NCBI GenBank assembly: GCA_028708195.1
Contig: JAQVZK010000190.1
Location: forward strand, 1 to 5,067
Direction: 5' to 3'
DNA: 5,067 nucleotides
DNA from: Desulfovibrio sp.
GTDB lineage: Bacteria > Desulfobacterota > Desulfovibrionia > Desulfovibrionales > Desulfovibrionaceae
The translations under genes were made by a program, and so were the position numbers. How positions within the stretch are numbered: the first letter of the stretch is position 1; each line of letters opens with the position of its first letter. The notes under the pieces are model-generated. The model was not told where the DNA came from. It made no database searches and saw only the letters and a program-made list of their open reading frames with translations. Positions 1 to 5,067 of this stretch are shown here, in pieces.

Positions 1-771
1 GCCTGAGGCATCAGCCAAACTTATGGGCTGCGCTTCGGCCAGGTCGCCGCTGTTGGTCAATCCGCCAAAAAGCTTTTGGCTGTAGGCCAGCACCGCCTGC
101 GGCTCAATATCACCCGCCACGAGAAGCAGCATGTTCTGCGGCTGGTACCAATGGCGCACATAGGCACGCAGATCTTCTGCCGTAACAGCGCGGATGGTGT
201 CTTTGAAGCCGATGATGGGCCGCCCGTAGACCGTGTTTTGCAGGGCAGACGTTTGCAGGCTTTCAAACAGCCGGCTCGTGGGAGAATCCTGGTCGCCCTC
301 CAGTTCGGAGATGACCACATCCTTTTCCGATTCCAGCTCCTTGGGGTCAAGGGACGGCTGAAAGGCCATTTCCTTGACCACATCCATGCCTGTGCGCCAA
401 TGCGCGGCGGGCATATCTGTCATGTACCAGGTTTTATCAAAACTGGTTGCAGCGTTGAGGTAGCCGCCAAGGGCTTCCACATCACGGGCAATCTGGCCCT
501 TGGGCCTGTTTTCCGTCCCTTTGAAAACCATATGTTCCAAAAGGTGGCTTATGCCTGCCTGCGCCGGTTTTTCATTGGCGGAACCGGTACGGACATAAAG
601 GCGCGTGGCCACCAGTGGAAAACGCGCATCCTTGATAATATAGACTGTAAGCCCATTGGGCAGCCGTGTGATGGTCTGGTCGTTATTCTGGACTTTTTCG
701 CTGGCCGCCAAAACAGTTGACGACAAGGCCAGCATCAGGGCCAGAACCACAAAAGAAAAGTAATGCCGCAT
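1..771 (-). CDS. M16-family zinc metallopeptidase, exported, N-terminal part (3' end outside window)
   Basis: The frame is open from the ATG at 769-771 to the left edge, giving 257 codons without a stop. Residues 1-22 look like a Sec signal peptide: Arg2, a hydrophobic stretch at about 5-16, and a Val-Leu-Ala cleavage site at 20-22. The product should therefore act in the periplasm, possibly anchored. The M16 (pitrilysin/insulinase) inverted zinc motif HLLEH is at 76-80 (His76, Glu79 catalytic, His80). The third ligand is Glu156, 76 residues after His80 as the family requires, and the helper Glu149 lies seven residues before it. The flanking segments RTGS, MVFKGTE and LGGYLNAATS are typical of active M16 N-terminal domains. 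The start is supported by GGAGG at 776-780. Family members degrade peptides or small proteins; the substrate here is unknown. The missing part decides whether this is a one-domain (about 450 residues) or two-domain (about 900) form. It lies 470 bases downstream of livF behind a terminator, so it is probably a separate transcription unit. Confidence 0.93.
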   Translation of the reverse strand, partial: MRHYFSFVVLALMLALSSTVLAASEKVQNNDQTITRLPNGLTVYIIKDARFPLVATRLYVRTGSANEKPAQAGISHLLEHMVFKGTENRPKGQIARDVEALGGYLNAATSFDKTWYMTDMPAAHWRTGMDVVKEMAFQPSLDPKELESEKDVVISELEGDQDSPTSRLFESLQTSALQNTVYGRPIIGFKDTIRAVTAEDLRAYVRHWYQPQNMLLLVAGDIEPQAVLAYSQKLFGGLTNSGDLAEAQPISLADASG

Positions 772-775
772 GAAT

Positions 776-780
776 CCTCC
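776..780 (-). promoter_or_regulatory. Ribosome binding site of the M16 peptidase gene
   Basis: On the minus strand GGAGG is followed by ATTC and the ATG at 771. It fixes the peptidase start at the codon that also gives a complete signal peptide. Confidence 0.8.
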
Positions 781-786
781 TGCGAT

Positions 787-800
787 GCGGCCTCGGCCGC
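787..800 (-). repeat. Perfect inverted repeat (hairpin) just upstream of the peptidase ribosome binding site
   Basis: The minus-strand sequence is GCGGCC-GA-GGCCGC, able to form at least a 5-bp all-GC stem with a four-base loop. It ends 6 bases before the GGAGG of the peptidase gene. There is no U-run, so it is not a terminator. It could stabilise the 5' end of the message or affect ribosome access, but that role is inferred only from its position. Confidence 0.5.
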
Positions 801-824
801 TGTTGGTGAAGGGCTTTCCACGTG

Positions 825-853
825 TTTTTAGCTCGTTTGGGGTGAACTGAAAA
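825..853 (-). promoter_or_regulatory. Candidate sigma-70 promoter for the M16 peptidase gene
   Basis: On the minus strand TTTTCA (848-853, 4 of 6 to TTGACA) is followed after 17 bases by TAAAAA (825-830, 4 of 6 to TATAAT). A start near 818 would give a leader of about 47 bases before the peptidase ATG. It lies just downstream of the intrinsic terminator at 875-900, which is a logical place for the promoter of the next unit. The match is weak and rests on consensus alone. Confidence 0.35.
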
Positions 854-874
854 AAGAAAGCCTTGCAGGGATGC

Positions 875-900
875 AAAAAAAGCGGGACCTCACAGCCCCG
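875..900 (-). terminator. Intrinsic terminator between livF and the peptidase gene
   Basis: Read on the minus strand, a hairpin starts at 900 with CGGGGCU, has loop GUGA, and closes with GGUCCCG (7 pairs including two G-U pairs). After one C comes a run of seven T (875-881). This is a textbook rho-independent terminator for minus-strand transcription. It sits 341 bases beyond the livF stop, so either the liv message has a long 3' end or another short transcript ends here. On the plus strand the hairpin is followed only by TTTAT, and the wobble pairs become mismatches, so the minus direction is preferred. Confidence 0.7.
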
Positions 901-1107
901 TTTATGATGATAGTTCTCAAAGCGATGGGAAGCAAGCGTGCTGGTGGCAGCGCTGGCGCTTGGGGGCCTGCCCTGCTTTTAGTTTCTCACGAATTCAAGA
1001 CGGCTGAGCCAGAACATTTTTACTTTGCGGCAGTGGTATGACTGAAAGGCGTGGAATACTGGGAACACGTACCCTGTGGCTGAAAAAGAGAGGGATCGCT
1101 TTTGCGT

Positions 1108-1143
1108 GGGGGGGGGGCCCCTGCGGGCAAGGGGGTGTGGGGG
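1108..1143 (+). other. Putative G-quadruplex motif (four G-tracts) with a 10-base G homopolymer
   Basis: The plus strand carries G10 (1108-1117), loop CCCCTGC, GGG (1125-1127), loop CAA, G5 (1131-1135), loop TGT, G5 (1139-1143). This fits the usual pattern of four runs of at least three G with loops of 1-7 bases. The plus strand is the template for liv transcription, so a folded structure would meet RNA polymerase leaving livF. Two alternatives compete: the CCCC at 1118-1121 can pair with the G10, and the last G-tract is part of the hairpin at 1136-1178. Folding is therefore not assured. Confidence 0.5.
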
Positions 1144-1178
1144 AGGAGACCCTTTTACAAAAGGGTCCCTCCCCCACA
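1136..1178 (-). repeat. Long hairpin downstream of livF (possible transcript-end structure)
   Basis: Arms 1136-1156 and 1159-1178 are complementary over about 19-20 pairs with one bulged base (A at 1147); the turn is very tight (AC at 1157-1158, opening to a four-base loop). The core is GGGAGGG..CCCTTTT on the minus strand. It begins 64 bases beyond the livF stop, where a transcript end would be expected. No T-run follows on either strand: the minus strand continues with a run of C. It may be an mRNA-protecting or pause structure rather than a classic terminator. From memory, hairpins with these arms recur in Desulfovibrio intergenic regions; this was not checked. Confidence 0.6.
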
Positions 1179-1223
1179 AAACAATCCAAAAACAACGACT
1201 CTAAGGGGCCCTCCCCACAAAAC
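1161..1223. repeat. Imperfect direct repeat of one hairpin arm (copies 1161-1182 and 1203-1223)
   Basis: On the plus strand AAGGGTCCCTCCCCC-ACAAAAC (1161-1182) recurs as AAGGGGCCCTCCCC-ACAAAAC (1203-1223). The copies differ by one substitution and one missing C, and are separated by 20 bases. Only the livF-proximal arm of the hairpin at 1136-1178 is duplicated, so either copy could pair in part with the single opposite arm (1136-1156). Confidence 0.6.
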
Positions 1224-1241
1224 CTTCAACATACCCGATGG

Positions 1242-1964
1242 CTAGCCGCCGAGGTAGGCGTCCTTGACTTTGGGGTCTTCCAGCAGTTGTTTGCCCGAAC
1301 CTTCCAGAACCACGCGCCCTACTTCCAGAATATAGGCGTGGTGGGCTACAGAAAGCGCCGCATAGGCGTTTTGTTCGACCAGAAGCACGGTTTTGCCGTC
1401 GGCATTGATGCGCCGGATGATTTCAAAAATCTCGCGCACCAGCAGGGGAGCCAAGCCCAGTGAGGGCTCGTCGAGCATAAGCAGGTCGGGGCGGCTCATG
1501 AGTGCCCTGCCAACGGCCAGCATCTGCTGTTCACCGCCGGAAAGTGTACCGCCCTTCTGCCAGTTGCGCTCTTTGAGGCGCGGAAAAAGCGTATAGACCC
1601 ACTCTATATCGTCGGCAATTTCAGTACGGTCAGAGCGGGAGTATGCGCCAAGCATCAGGTTTTCTTCCACTGTCAGGTGCGGCAGAATACGGCGTCCTTC
1701 GGGTGAGAGCGAAATACCCCGGCGAACCATATCCTCAGGCTTGAGGCCCATAAGGGATGATGGCTTTTCGCCTTCGTGTCTGGTCAGCAGAATCTCGCCC
1801 GTAACGTTCTTGTTCAGGCCTGCGATGGAACGGATGATACTGCTCTTGCCCGCACCGTTGGCTCCAATGAGCGTCACGATACTGCCGCGCGGTATCTTGA
1901 GGCTCACACCCTGTACGGCCTGAATGCCGCCGTAGCGCACATGAAGGTCACGAATTTCAAGCAT
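1242..1964 (-). CDS. livF: Branched-chain amino acid ABC transporter, ATP-binding protein LivF
   Basis: This 240-residue protein is one of the two cytoplasmic ATPases that power the Liv/HAAT importer. It has Walker A GANGAGKS (34-41), the Q-loop region SPEGRR (87-92), the ABC signature LSGGE (141-145), Walker B LLMLDEP (161-167; Asp165, Glu166) and D-loop SLGLA (168-172). Two apparent departures from the general ABC pattern, Glu89 in the Q-loop position and Gln198 (VEQN) in place of the switch histidine, also occur in E. coli LivF as I recall it, so they mark the subfamily rather than a defect. The C-terminus AYLGG is typical of LivF. An in-frame TAA lies just upstream, so the ATG at 1964 is the only plausible start. 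No clear ribosome binding site is in range; expression may rely on coupling to a 7-codon frame that overlaps this start. It lies 54 bases after livG and is the last gene of the operon. Confidence 0.95.
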   Translation of the reverse strand: MLEIRDLHVRYGGIQAVQGVSLKIPRGSIVTLIGANGAGKSSIIRSIAGLNKNVTGEILLTRHEGEKPSSLMGLKPEDMVRRGISLSPEGRRILPHLTVEENLMLGAYSRSDRTEIADDIEWVYTLFPRLKERNWQKGGTLSGGEQQMLAVGRALMSRPDLLMLDEPSLGLAPLLVREIFEIIRRINADGKTVLLVEQNAYAALSVAHHAYILEVGRVVLEGSGKQLLEDPKVKDAYLGG

Positions 1965-1980
1965 GCTGCACCATATCCAT
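1957..1980 (-). CDS. Possible 7-codon leader ORF overlapping the livF start
   Basis: In the livG-livF gap the minus strand has GGAG (1986-1989), five bases, then ATG at 1980 opening a frame MDMVQHA that stops with TGA at 1957-1959. This is the best ribosome binding site in the gap, yet it is 21 bases from the livF ATG and serves the other frame. The stop is 2 bases downstream of the livF start codon (1962-1964), so a ribosome finishing here could restart on livF. The peptide itself is probably without function. The arrangement may simply be chance; no conservation data are available. Confidence 0.35.
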   Translation of the reverse strand: MDMVQHA

Positions 1981-2018
1981 TATTTCTCCAGCCATCATGG
2001 CAACATTATGGCCGCACA

Positions 2019-2840
2019 TCAGAACATGCCGCCCGAACCCATGTCCTCGCCAAGGTAGGCGCGGATGACCACGGGGTTATTTCGGATATCTTCCGGACCG
2101 CCTTCAGCAATAAGGGCACCGTATTCCATAACCCATATATACTGGCATACGCCCATAACGACCTTCATATCGTGCTCAATGAGCAGGATGGTCAGGCCGA
2201 ACTCTTCACGGATGTGACCGATGAAGTGCATGAGATCCATACTTTCTTGCGGGTTCATGCCAGCGGCGGGTTCGTCCAGCAGGAGCAGGCGCGGTTCGGT
2301 GGCCAACGCCCGTGCGATCTCAAGACGGCGCTGCGCCCCATAAGGCAGGCTGCCAGCCAGGTCATCAAGATGTTCGCCAAGGTTCACCCGCTCGGCCAAC
2401 AGGCGGCTTTTTTCCTTGATGGCGGCTTCTTCACGATAGAAGGACGGCACGCCCAGAGGGGCCATCCACCAGGGGCAACGCCGCCGCACATGGCAGCCAA
2501 CCATGATGTTTTCAAGCACGGTCATGTGCTGTGAAAGACGGATGTTCTGAAAGGTACGGGCCATGCCACGCCGACAGATATCATAGGGTTTCAGCCCTTT
2601 GATACTCTGCCCGTCAAAACTGATTTCTCCACCCTGCGGGGTGTAGAAACCGCTTAACACGTTAAAAGCCGTGGTTTTACCCGCGCCGTTGGGGCCAATG
2701 ACGCCCGCGATGCTCCCCTTGGGCAGCGCCAGAGAAAGCTCGCTCACGGCGGTGACACCGCCAAAACGCATGGTTACATCTGTGGCAACCAGCAGCGCGC
2801 CCTCATAATGCGGGGGACGGGGCAGAATGAATTCGCTCAT
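2019..2840 (-). CDS. livG: Branched-chain amino acid ABC transporter, ATP-binding protein LivG
   Basis: This 273-residue cytoplasmic ATPase is the partner of LivF. It shows Walker A GPNGAGKT (49-56), Q-loop FQN (Gln98), the variant signature LPYGAQRRLEIARAL (165-179) that LivG proteins carry instead of LSGGQ, Walker B LLLLDEP (185-191; Asp189, Glu190) and a normal switch histidine in IEHD (His223). The segment IRNNPVVIRAYLGE near the C-terminus is characteristic of LivG. About 15 residues precede the ABC domain (MSEFILPRPPHYEG), a little more than usual. The start is supported by GAGGAGG ending 8 bases before the ATG, and the ATG overlaps the livM stop (ATGA, 2837-2840), implying translational coupling. 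The short Gly/Met-rich tail after AYLGE looks unimportant. Identification is secure; the exact amino acid carried cannot be read from the ATPase. Confidence 0.95.
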   Translation of the reverse strand: MSEFILPRPPHYEGALLVATDVTMRFGGVTAVSELSLALPKGSIAGVIGPNGAGKTTAFNVLSGFYTPQGGEISFDGQSIKGLKPYDICRRGMARTFQNIRLSQHMTVLENIMVGCHVRRRCPWWMAPLGVPSFYREEAAIKEKSRLLAERVNLGEHLDDLAGSLPYGAQRRLEIARALATEPRLLLLDEPAAGMNPQESMDLMHFIGHIREEFGLTILLIEHDMKVVMGVCQYIWVMEYGALIAEGGPEDIRNNPVVIRAYLGEDMGSGGMF

Positions 2841-3877
2841 GCCTTGTGCCTCCTCAAAAACGCGCCAATCCGCTTCCAGGTCAATTCTCTTGTGCCCATG
2901 ATGCCTTCACGCCGGAACAGGATGATACCCAGCAGAACAAGCGAAAACACCACCATGCGCATGCCGGGAATACCGGGGATTTCAAAAAAACCAAAGATGT
3001 CCATTGGTTCCTCGATGGCGCGCAGCCATTCCAGCAGGATGGTAATGACTGTGGCGCCAAGCAGGCTGCCCGTCAGTGAGCCCAAACCGCCGGCGACCAC
3101 AAACATGAGCACGTTGAAGGTCAGCAGAAAGTTGAACATTTTTGGGTCAATGGTGGAAAGATGGCTGCCAAGCAAAGCCCCGCCCACGCCGGCAAAAAAT
3201 GCGCCGACGCAGAAAGAAATCACCTTGTTCCAGAACACATTGATACCCATAACGCTGGCCGCGATTTCATTGTCACGAATACAGCGCAGTACGTTGCCGT
3301 AATTGCTGAATACCAGCCGCGCAAGCACAATGAGGGTAAAGAGCACCCAGCCATAGCAGATCAACAGCGTCGCGTGGGAGGGTATACCCTTGATGCCCAG
3401 AGAACCGTTGGTGATGGGGGTGGCATTGACGATGAGCACGCGAATGATTTCAGCAAAGCCAAGCGTTGCAATGCCCAGATAGTCATCGCCAAGGCGCAGT
3501 ACCGGCACGGCAATAAAGAAGGCAAATATTGTGGCTACAAACCCACCAGCCAGCACCGAAGCCCAAAATGGTGTGAAGAGTTCAGAGAAGGGCCACATCA
3601 TTGGCTCAAGAATCCACATCATCTCCTTCTGTTCAGCCGGCAAAATGCACAGAGCAGAAACATAGGCTCCCACGGCTATAAAGCCTGCATGCCCAAGGGA
3701 AAAAAGCCCCGTGAACCCGTAAATGAGGTTGAGCGAAAGGGCCAGAATAGCGTTGATGAAGATGAGCTTGACGATGTAGATTTCGTAATCGCCAAGAAAA
3801 AGCTCAGCCTGCCAAACAGCGCAGCCCACCAGGGCCATGGCCAGTATGCTCAAAATCGTGCTGGTGTTCAGGCGCAT
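2837..3877 (-). CDS. livM: Branched-chain amino acid ABC transporter, permease LivM
   Basis: This 346-residue inner-membrane protein forms the translocation channel with LivH. I count roughly eight to nine hydrophobic segments, including about 36-54, 60-80, 106-127, 135-151, 171-190, 216-236, 252-283 and 308-321. Family marks are NLIYGFTGLFSLGHAGF (50-66), NGSLGIKGIP (157-166), and the EAA-like cytoplasmic loop that docks on the ATPases, GNVLRCIRDNEIAASVMG (194-211). The stretch 82-103, rich in Trp, Met and acidic residues (two MMW motifs), is probably a periplasmic loop and is the most individual part of the protein. The basic tail LRRHKA is expected to be cytoplasmic. The start follows GGAGGAG about 8 bases upstream. 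It overlaps livH by 1 base and livG by 4. Confidence 0.94.
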   Translation of the reverse strand: MRLNTSTILSILAMALVGCAVWQAELFLGDYEIYIVKLIFINAILALSLNLIYGFTGLFSLGHAGFIAVGAYVSALCILPAEQKEMMWILEPMMWPFSELFTPFWASVLAGGFVATIFAFFIAVPVLRLGDDYLGIATLGFAEIIRVLIVNATPITNGSLGIKGIPSHATLLICYGWVLFTLIVLARLVFSNYGNVLRCIRDNEIAASVMGINVFWNKVISFCVGAFFAGVGGALLGSHLSTIDPKMFNFLLTFNVLMFVVAGGLGSLTGSLLGATVITILLEWLRAIEEPMDIFGFFEIPGIPGMRMVVFSLVLLGIILFRREGIMGTRELTWKRIGAFLRRHKA

Positions 3878-4770
3878 CAGATCTTCTCCTCCGTGCGTTC
3901 GCCAAGCAGGCCCGTGGGCTTGTAAAAGAGCACAAGCACAAGCAGCACAAAGGCAAATGCGTCACGGTAGCCCGAAAGTTCAGGCATGAAGGCCACGGTC
4001 ATAATTTCAACAAAGCCCAGGGCAACGCCGCCAATAACCGCGCCCTGAATGGAGCCAATGCCCCCGAACACAGCGGCAATAAAGGCTTTAAGCCCCGGCA
4101 TGATGCCCATATAGGGGTGCACCTGAGGATACCGCAAGGCCCACATGATGCCGGATGCGGCAGCAAGGGCCGAACCGATGCAGAACGTCAGGGCAATGAT
4201 GTTGTCCACCCGTACCCCAAGAAGGCGTGTGGTTTCAATATCTTTTGAAATGGCGCGCATGGCCAGGCCGGGCTTTGTACGGTAAACGACGTAGAGCAGG
4301 ATGCCCACAAGAACAACAGTCATACAGGGCACCAGCGCCGTAAGCGGCAGTATACGCAGGCCACCAATATGCCATTCAGAAACCAGCCAGTCAGGCTGCA
4401 GCACCGGGCGCGGTTGGCCGGTAAAAACCACCACCGCCAGACTTTCAATAAAAAATGAAACCGCAATGGCGCTTATGAGCGCAGAAATTCGTGGTGCGTC
4501 GCGCAAGGGGCGGTACGCTACCCTTTCAATGGCAACCCCGAGCAGGCTGGCCCCCGCAACGGCAACCACGGCGGCCACGCCCCACGGCCAACCGAAAGCA
4601 AAGGTGCCAAAAAAGACAAAGTAAGCGCCAATCATCAAAATATCACCGTGGGCAAAGTTAATGAGGCGCAAAATGCCGTATACCATGGTATAGCCGATGG
4701 CTATCAACGCGTAGAGCGACCCCAGGGTAAGGGCGTTAAAACAATGCTGCAAAAACATGTCAAGGCTCAT
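3877..4770 (-). CDS. livH: Branched-chain amino acid ABC transporter, permease LivH
   Basis: This 297-residue inner-membrane protein is the second half of the channel. The N-terminal block YGILRLINFAHGDILMIGAY (31-50) is the LivH hallmark. The EAA-like coupling loop is at about 168-191 (GLAMRAISKDIETTRLLG), FGGIGSIQGAVIGG (235-248) is a conserved helix-break region, and the C-terminus KPTGLLGER is typical. About eight hydrophobic segments are visible. The length matches the family norm of about 300. The start at 4770 is chosen because GAGG lies 7 bases upstream on the minus strand; Met5 is a possible but less well placed alternative. It follows the binding-protein gene by 137 bases that hold two terminator-like hairpins and no convincing promoter, so its transcription may depend on read-through. 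Its stop overlaps the livM ATG by one base (TGATG). Confidence 0.94.
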   Translation of the reverse strand: MSLDMFLQHCFNALTLGSLYALIAIGYTMVYGILRLINFAHGDILMIGAYFVFFGTFAFGWPWGVAAVVAVAGASLLGVAIERVAYRPLRDAPRISALISAIAVSFFIESLAVVVFTGQPRPVLQPDWLVSEWHIGGLRILPLTALVPCMTVVLVGILLYVVYRTKPGLAMRAISKDIETTRLLGVRVDNIIALTFCIGSALAAASGIMWALRYPQVHPYMGIMPGLKAFIAAVFGGIGSIQGAVIGGVALGFVEIMTVAFMPELSGYRDAFAFVLLVLVLFYKPTGLLGERTEEKI

Positions 4771-4803
4771 GTGGCCACCTCAAGCTGCTGTTCGGGGTAA
4801 CTA

Positions 4804-4833
4804 CGGAATAAAAGGGCACAGGTGCCCTTTCCG
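4804..4833 (-). terminator. Second terminator-like hairpin (possible attenuator) ahead of livH
   Basis: The minus strand has AAAGGGCAC-CT-GTGCCCTTT (4811-4830), a perfect 9-base inverted repeat that can form an 8-bp stem with a four-base loop, and the last T's continue as TTTTATT. An outer pairing CGGAA/TTCCG (4829-4833 with 4804-4808) is also possible but excludes part of the U-run, so two alternative folds exist. The hairpin lies about 30 bases before the livH ribosome binding site and follows the stronger terminator at 4847-4888. It may act as a backup terminator or as a site that sets read-through into livH. Confidence 0.55.
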
Positions 4834-4846
4834 CGTGAACAGCGGC

Positions 4847-4888
4847 AAAAAAGAGAAAAAGCGCCCCGCGACGCATGCGCCGCGGGGC
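4847..4888 (-). terminator. Strong intrinsic terminator after the binding-protein gene
   Basis: On the minus strand the stem GCCCCGCG/CGCGGGGC (4881-4888 with 4863-4870) continues through a G-U pair and a CGC/GCG segment to a small CATG turn. It is followed almost at once by T5-CTC-T6 (4847-4860). The wobble pair is a pair only in minus-strand RNA (A-C mismatch on the other strand), which agrees with the direction of the genes. It starts 20 bases after the binding-protein stop, with a T8 run in between. Confidence 0.9.
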
Positions 4889-4907
4889 CGGAAAAAAAAC
4901 AACGAAC

Positions 4908-5067
4908 TTATTTGGGCGTCACTTCGCCCACGTATGCGCGCTTGCCGTCCTTGTATTCAATGATGCCCACGGGCATTTCGGCGTCGTGGGAGGCATTGAT
5001 GCTAAGCAGACCAAGAGCCGTGGGCAGGTCCTTGGTTTCTGCCAGAGCCTTGGCAATGGCCTGGGGA
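4908..5067 (-). CDS. Branched-chain amino acid ABC transporter, periplasmic substrate-binding protein, C-terminal end (5' end outside window)
   Basis: Fifty-two codons and a TAA (4908-4910) are present in a frame open to the right edge. The visible protein includes AIAKALAETKDLPTALGLL, SINASHDAEMPVGIIEY, and ends KDGKRAYVGEVTPK. This fits the end of type 1 periplasmic-binding proteins of the LivJ/LivK group: a helix, the ALG..(L/I)SI(N/D) strand, a polar turn with His, a strand of the type GIIEYKDGK, and a last Val-x-Pro-Lys. Its position directly upstream of livHMGF on the same strand is the usual one for the receptor of this transporter. In the periplasm it would capture Leu/Ile/Val or a related amino acid and deliver it to LivHM. 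The ligand-binding pocket lies outside the window, so specificity, and the choice between livJ and livK, cannot be given. Confidence 0.85.
   Translation of the reverse strand, partial: PQAIAKALAETKDLPTALGLLSINASHDAEMPVGIIEYKDGKRAYVGEVTPK

Larger units (their letters stand above)
772..1241. other. 470-base intergenic region with regulatory structures and no credible gene
   Basis: The stretch lies between the livF stop and the peptidase start. Reading frames of 66 codons exist on the minus strand but run through the hairpin repeat, give low-complexity Pro/Arg-rich or unfamiliar protein, and lack a ribosome binding site. Contents, from the livF side: a repeated arm (1203-1223), a long hairpin (1136-1178), a G-rich block (1108-1143), an unassigned stretch (about 901-1100), a terminator (875-900), a weak promoter candidate (825-853), and a small hairpin before the peptidase ribosome binding site. 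I see nothing assignable in 901-1100 beyond weak promoter-like and palindromic motifs. Confidence 0.75.

Noticed and set aside
76..720. Long plus-strand open frame of 214 codons
   Set aside because: It lies wholly antisense to the M16 peptidase, whose zinc motif, spacing and signal peptide are unmistakable. The antisense protein resembles no family I know and has no ribosome binding site.
907..935. Minus-strand promoter-like pair TTGCTT-N17-TATCAT
   Set aside because: The -10 is good (5 of 6) and the spacing is 17, but the start would fall at about 900, exactly where the terminator hairpin begins. The product would be a transcript of about 25 bases, so it is unlikely to serve the peptidase gene.
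945..960. Plus-strand sigma-54-like motif TGGCAGCGCTGGCGCT (GG-N10-GC)
   Set aside because: It points away from every gene in the window and matches the consensus only in part; chance in GC-rich DNA is more likely.
979..1195. Two overlapping 66-codon minus-strand frames in the intergenic region
   Set aside because: They run through the hairpin and G-rich block, give Pro/Arg-rich protein from the repeat, overlap each other in different frames, and lack ribosome binding sites.
1038..1463. Plus-strand frame of 141 codons from the intergenic region into livF
   Set aside because: It starts in non-coding repeat sequence and ends antisense to the livF C-terminus, with no recognisable protein.
1320..1500. 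Glu in the LivF Q-loop position and Gln instead of the switch histidine as possible loss of ATPase function
   Set aside because: Both residues are shared with E. coli LivF as I recall its sequence, so they are subfamily features. Walker A, signature and Walker B are intact.
1776..2534. Plus-strand open frame of 252 codons across livF and livG
   Set aside because: It is antisense to two intact ABC ATPase genes and spans their gap. It is a by-product of codon bias on the opposite strand.
3161..3925. Plus-strand open frame of 254 codons opposite livM
   Set aside because: It is antisense to a conserved permease; its His/Lys/Gln-rich composition reflects reverse-complemented hydrophobic codons.
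1..5067. A hidden defence, mobile or CRISPR system
   Set aside because: No repeat-spacer array, transposase, integrase, tRNA, inverted terminal repeats or unfamiliar gene was found. All coding capacity is taken by a standard liv transporter and an M16 peptidase.

Overview
The window comes from a bacterial chromosome and every gene in it reads on the minus strand. In transcription order, right to left, it holds the 3' end of a periplasmic amino-acid-binding protein gene, a complete four-gene branched-chain (HAAT-family) amino acid ABC transporter (livH, livM, livG, livF), a 470-base intergenic region, and the 5' part of a gene for an exported M16-family zinc peptidase that runs off the left edge. 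Protein style, good GGAGG-type ribosome binding sites, and an intergenic hairpin built on GGGAGGG..CCCTTTT arms suggest a Desulfovibrio-like deltaproteobacterium. That taxon is an inference from memory of similar genomes, not a result read from the sequence.

Right part (about 3877-5067): the binding-protein gene ends at 4908 and is followed by a very strong intrinsic terminator (4847-4888). A second hairpin with a U-run follows (4804-4833), and then livH. livH and livM overlap by 1 base, livM and livG by 4 bases (ATGA), so these genes are almost certainly co-transcribed and translationally coupled. livG and livF are separated by 54 bases. livF has no clear ribosome binding site of its own, but a 7-codon open frame with a good one overlaps its start. 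Together the genes make an importer: the periplasmic protein binds Leu/Ile/Val or related amino acids, LivH and LivM form the membrane channel, and LivG and LivF are the two ATPases.

Left part (1-1241): after livF comes a long non-coding stretch. It contains a duplicated hairpin arm, a long G-rich block that fits a G-quadruplex pattern on the plus strand, a clean intrinsic terminator far from the livF stop (875-900), a weak candidate promoter, and a hairpin just before the peptidase ribosome binding site. The peptidase has a signal peptide and the HxxEH zinc motif with both downstream glutamates.

I see no mobile element, CRISPR array, RNA gene of a known class, or obviously new system. The genes are ordinary; the items worth a second look are regulatory and lie in the three gaps.
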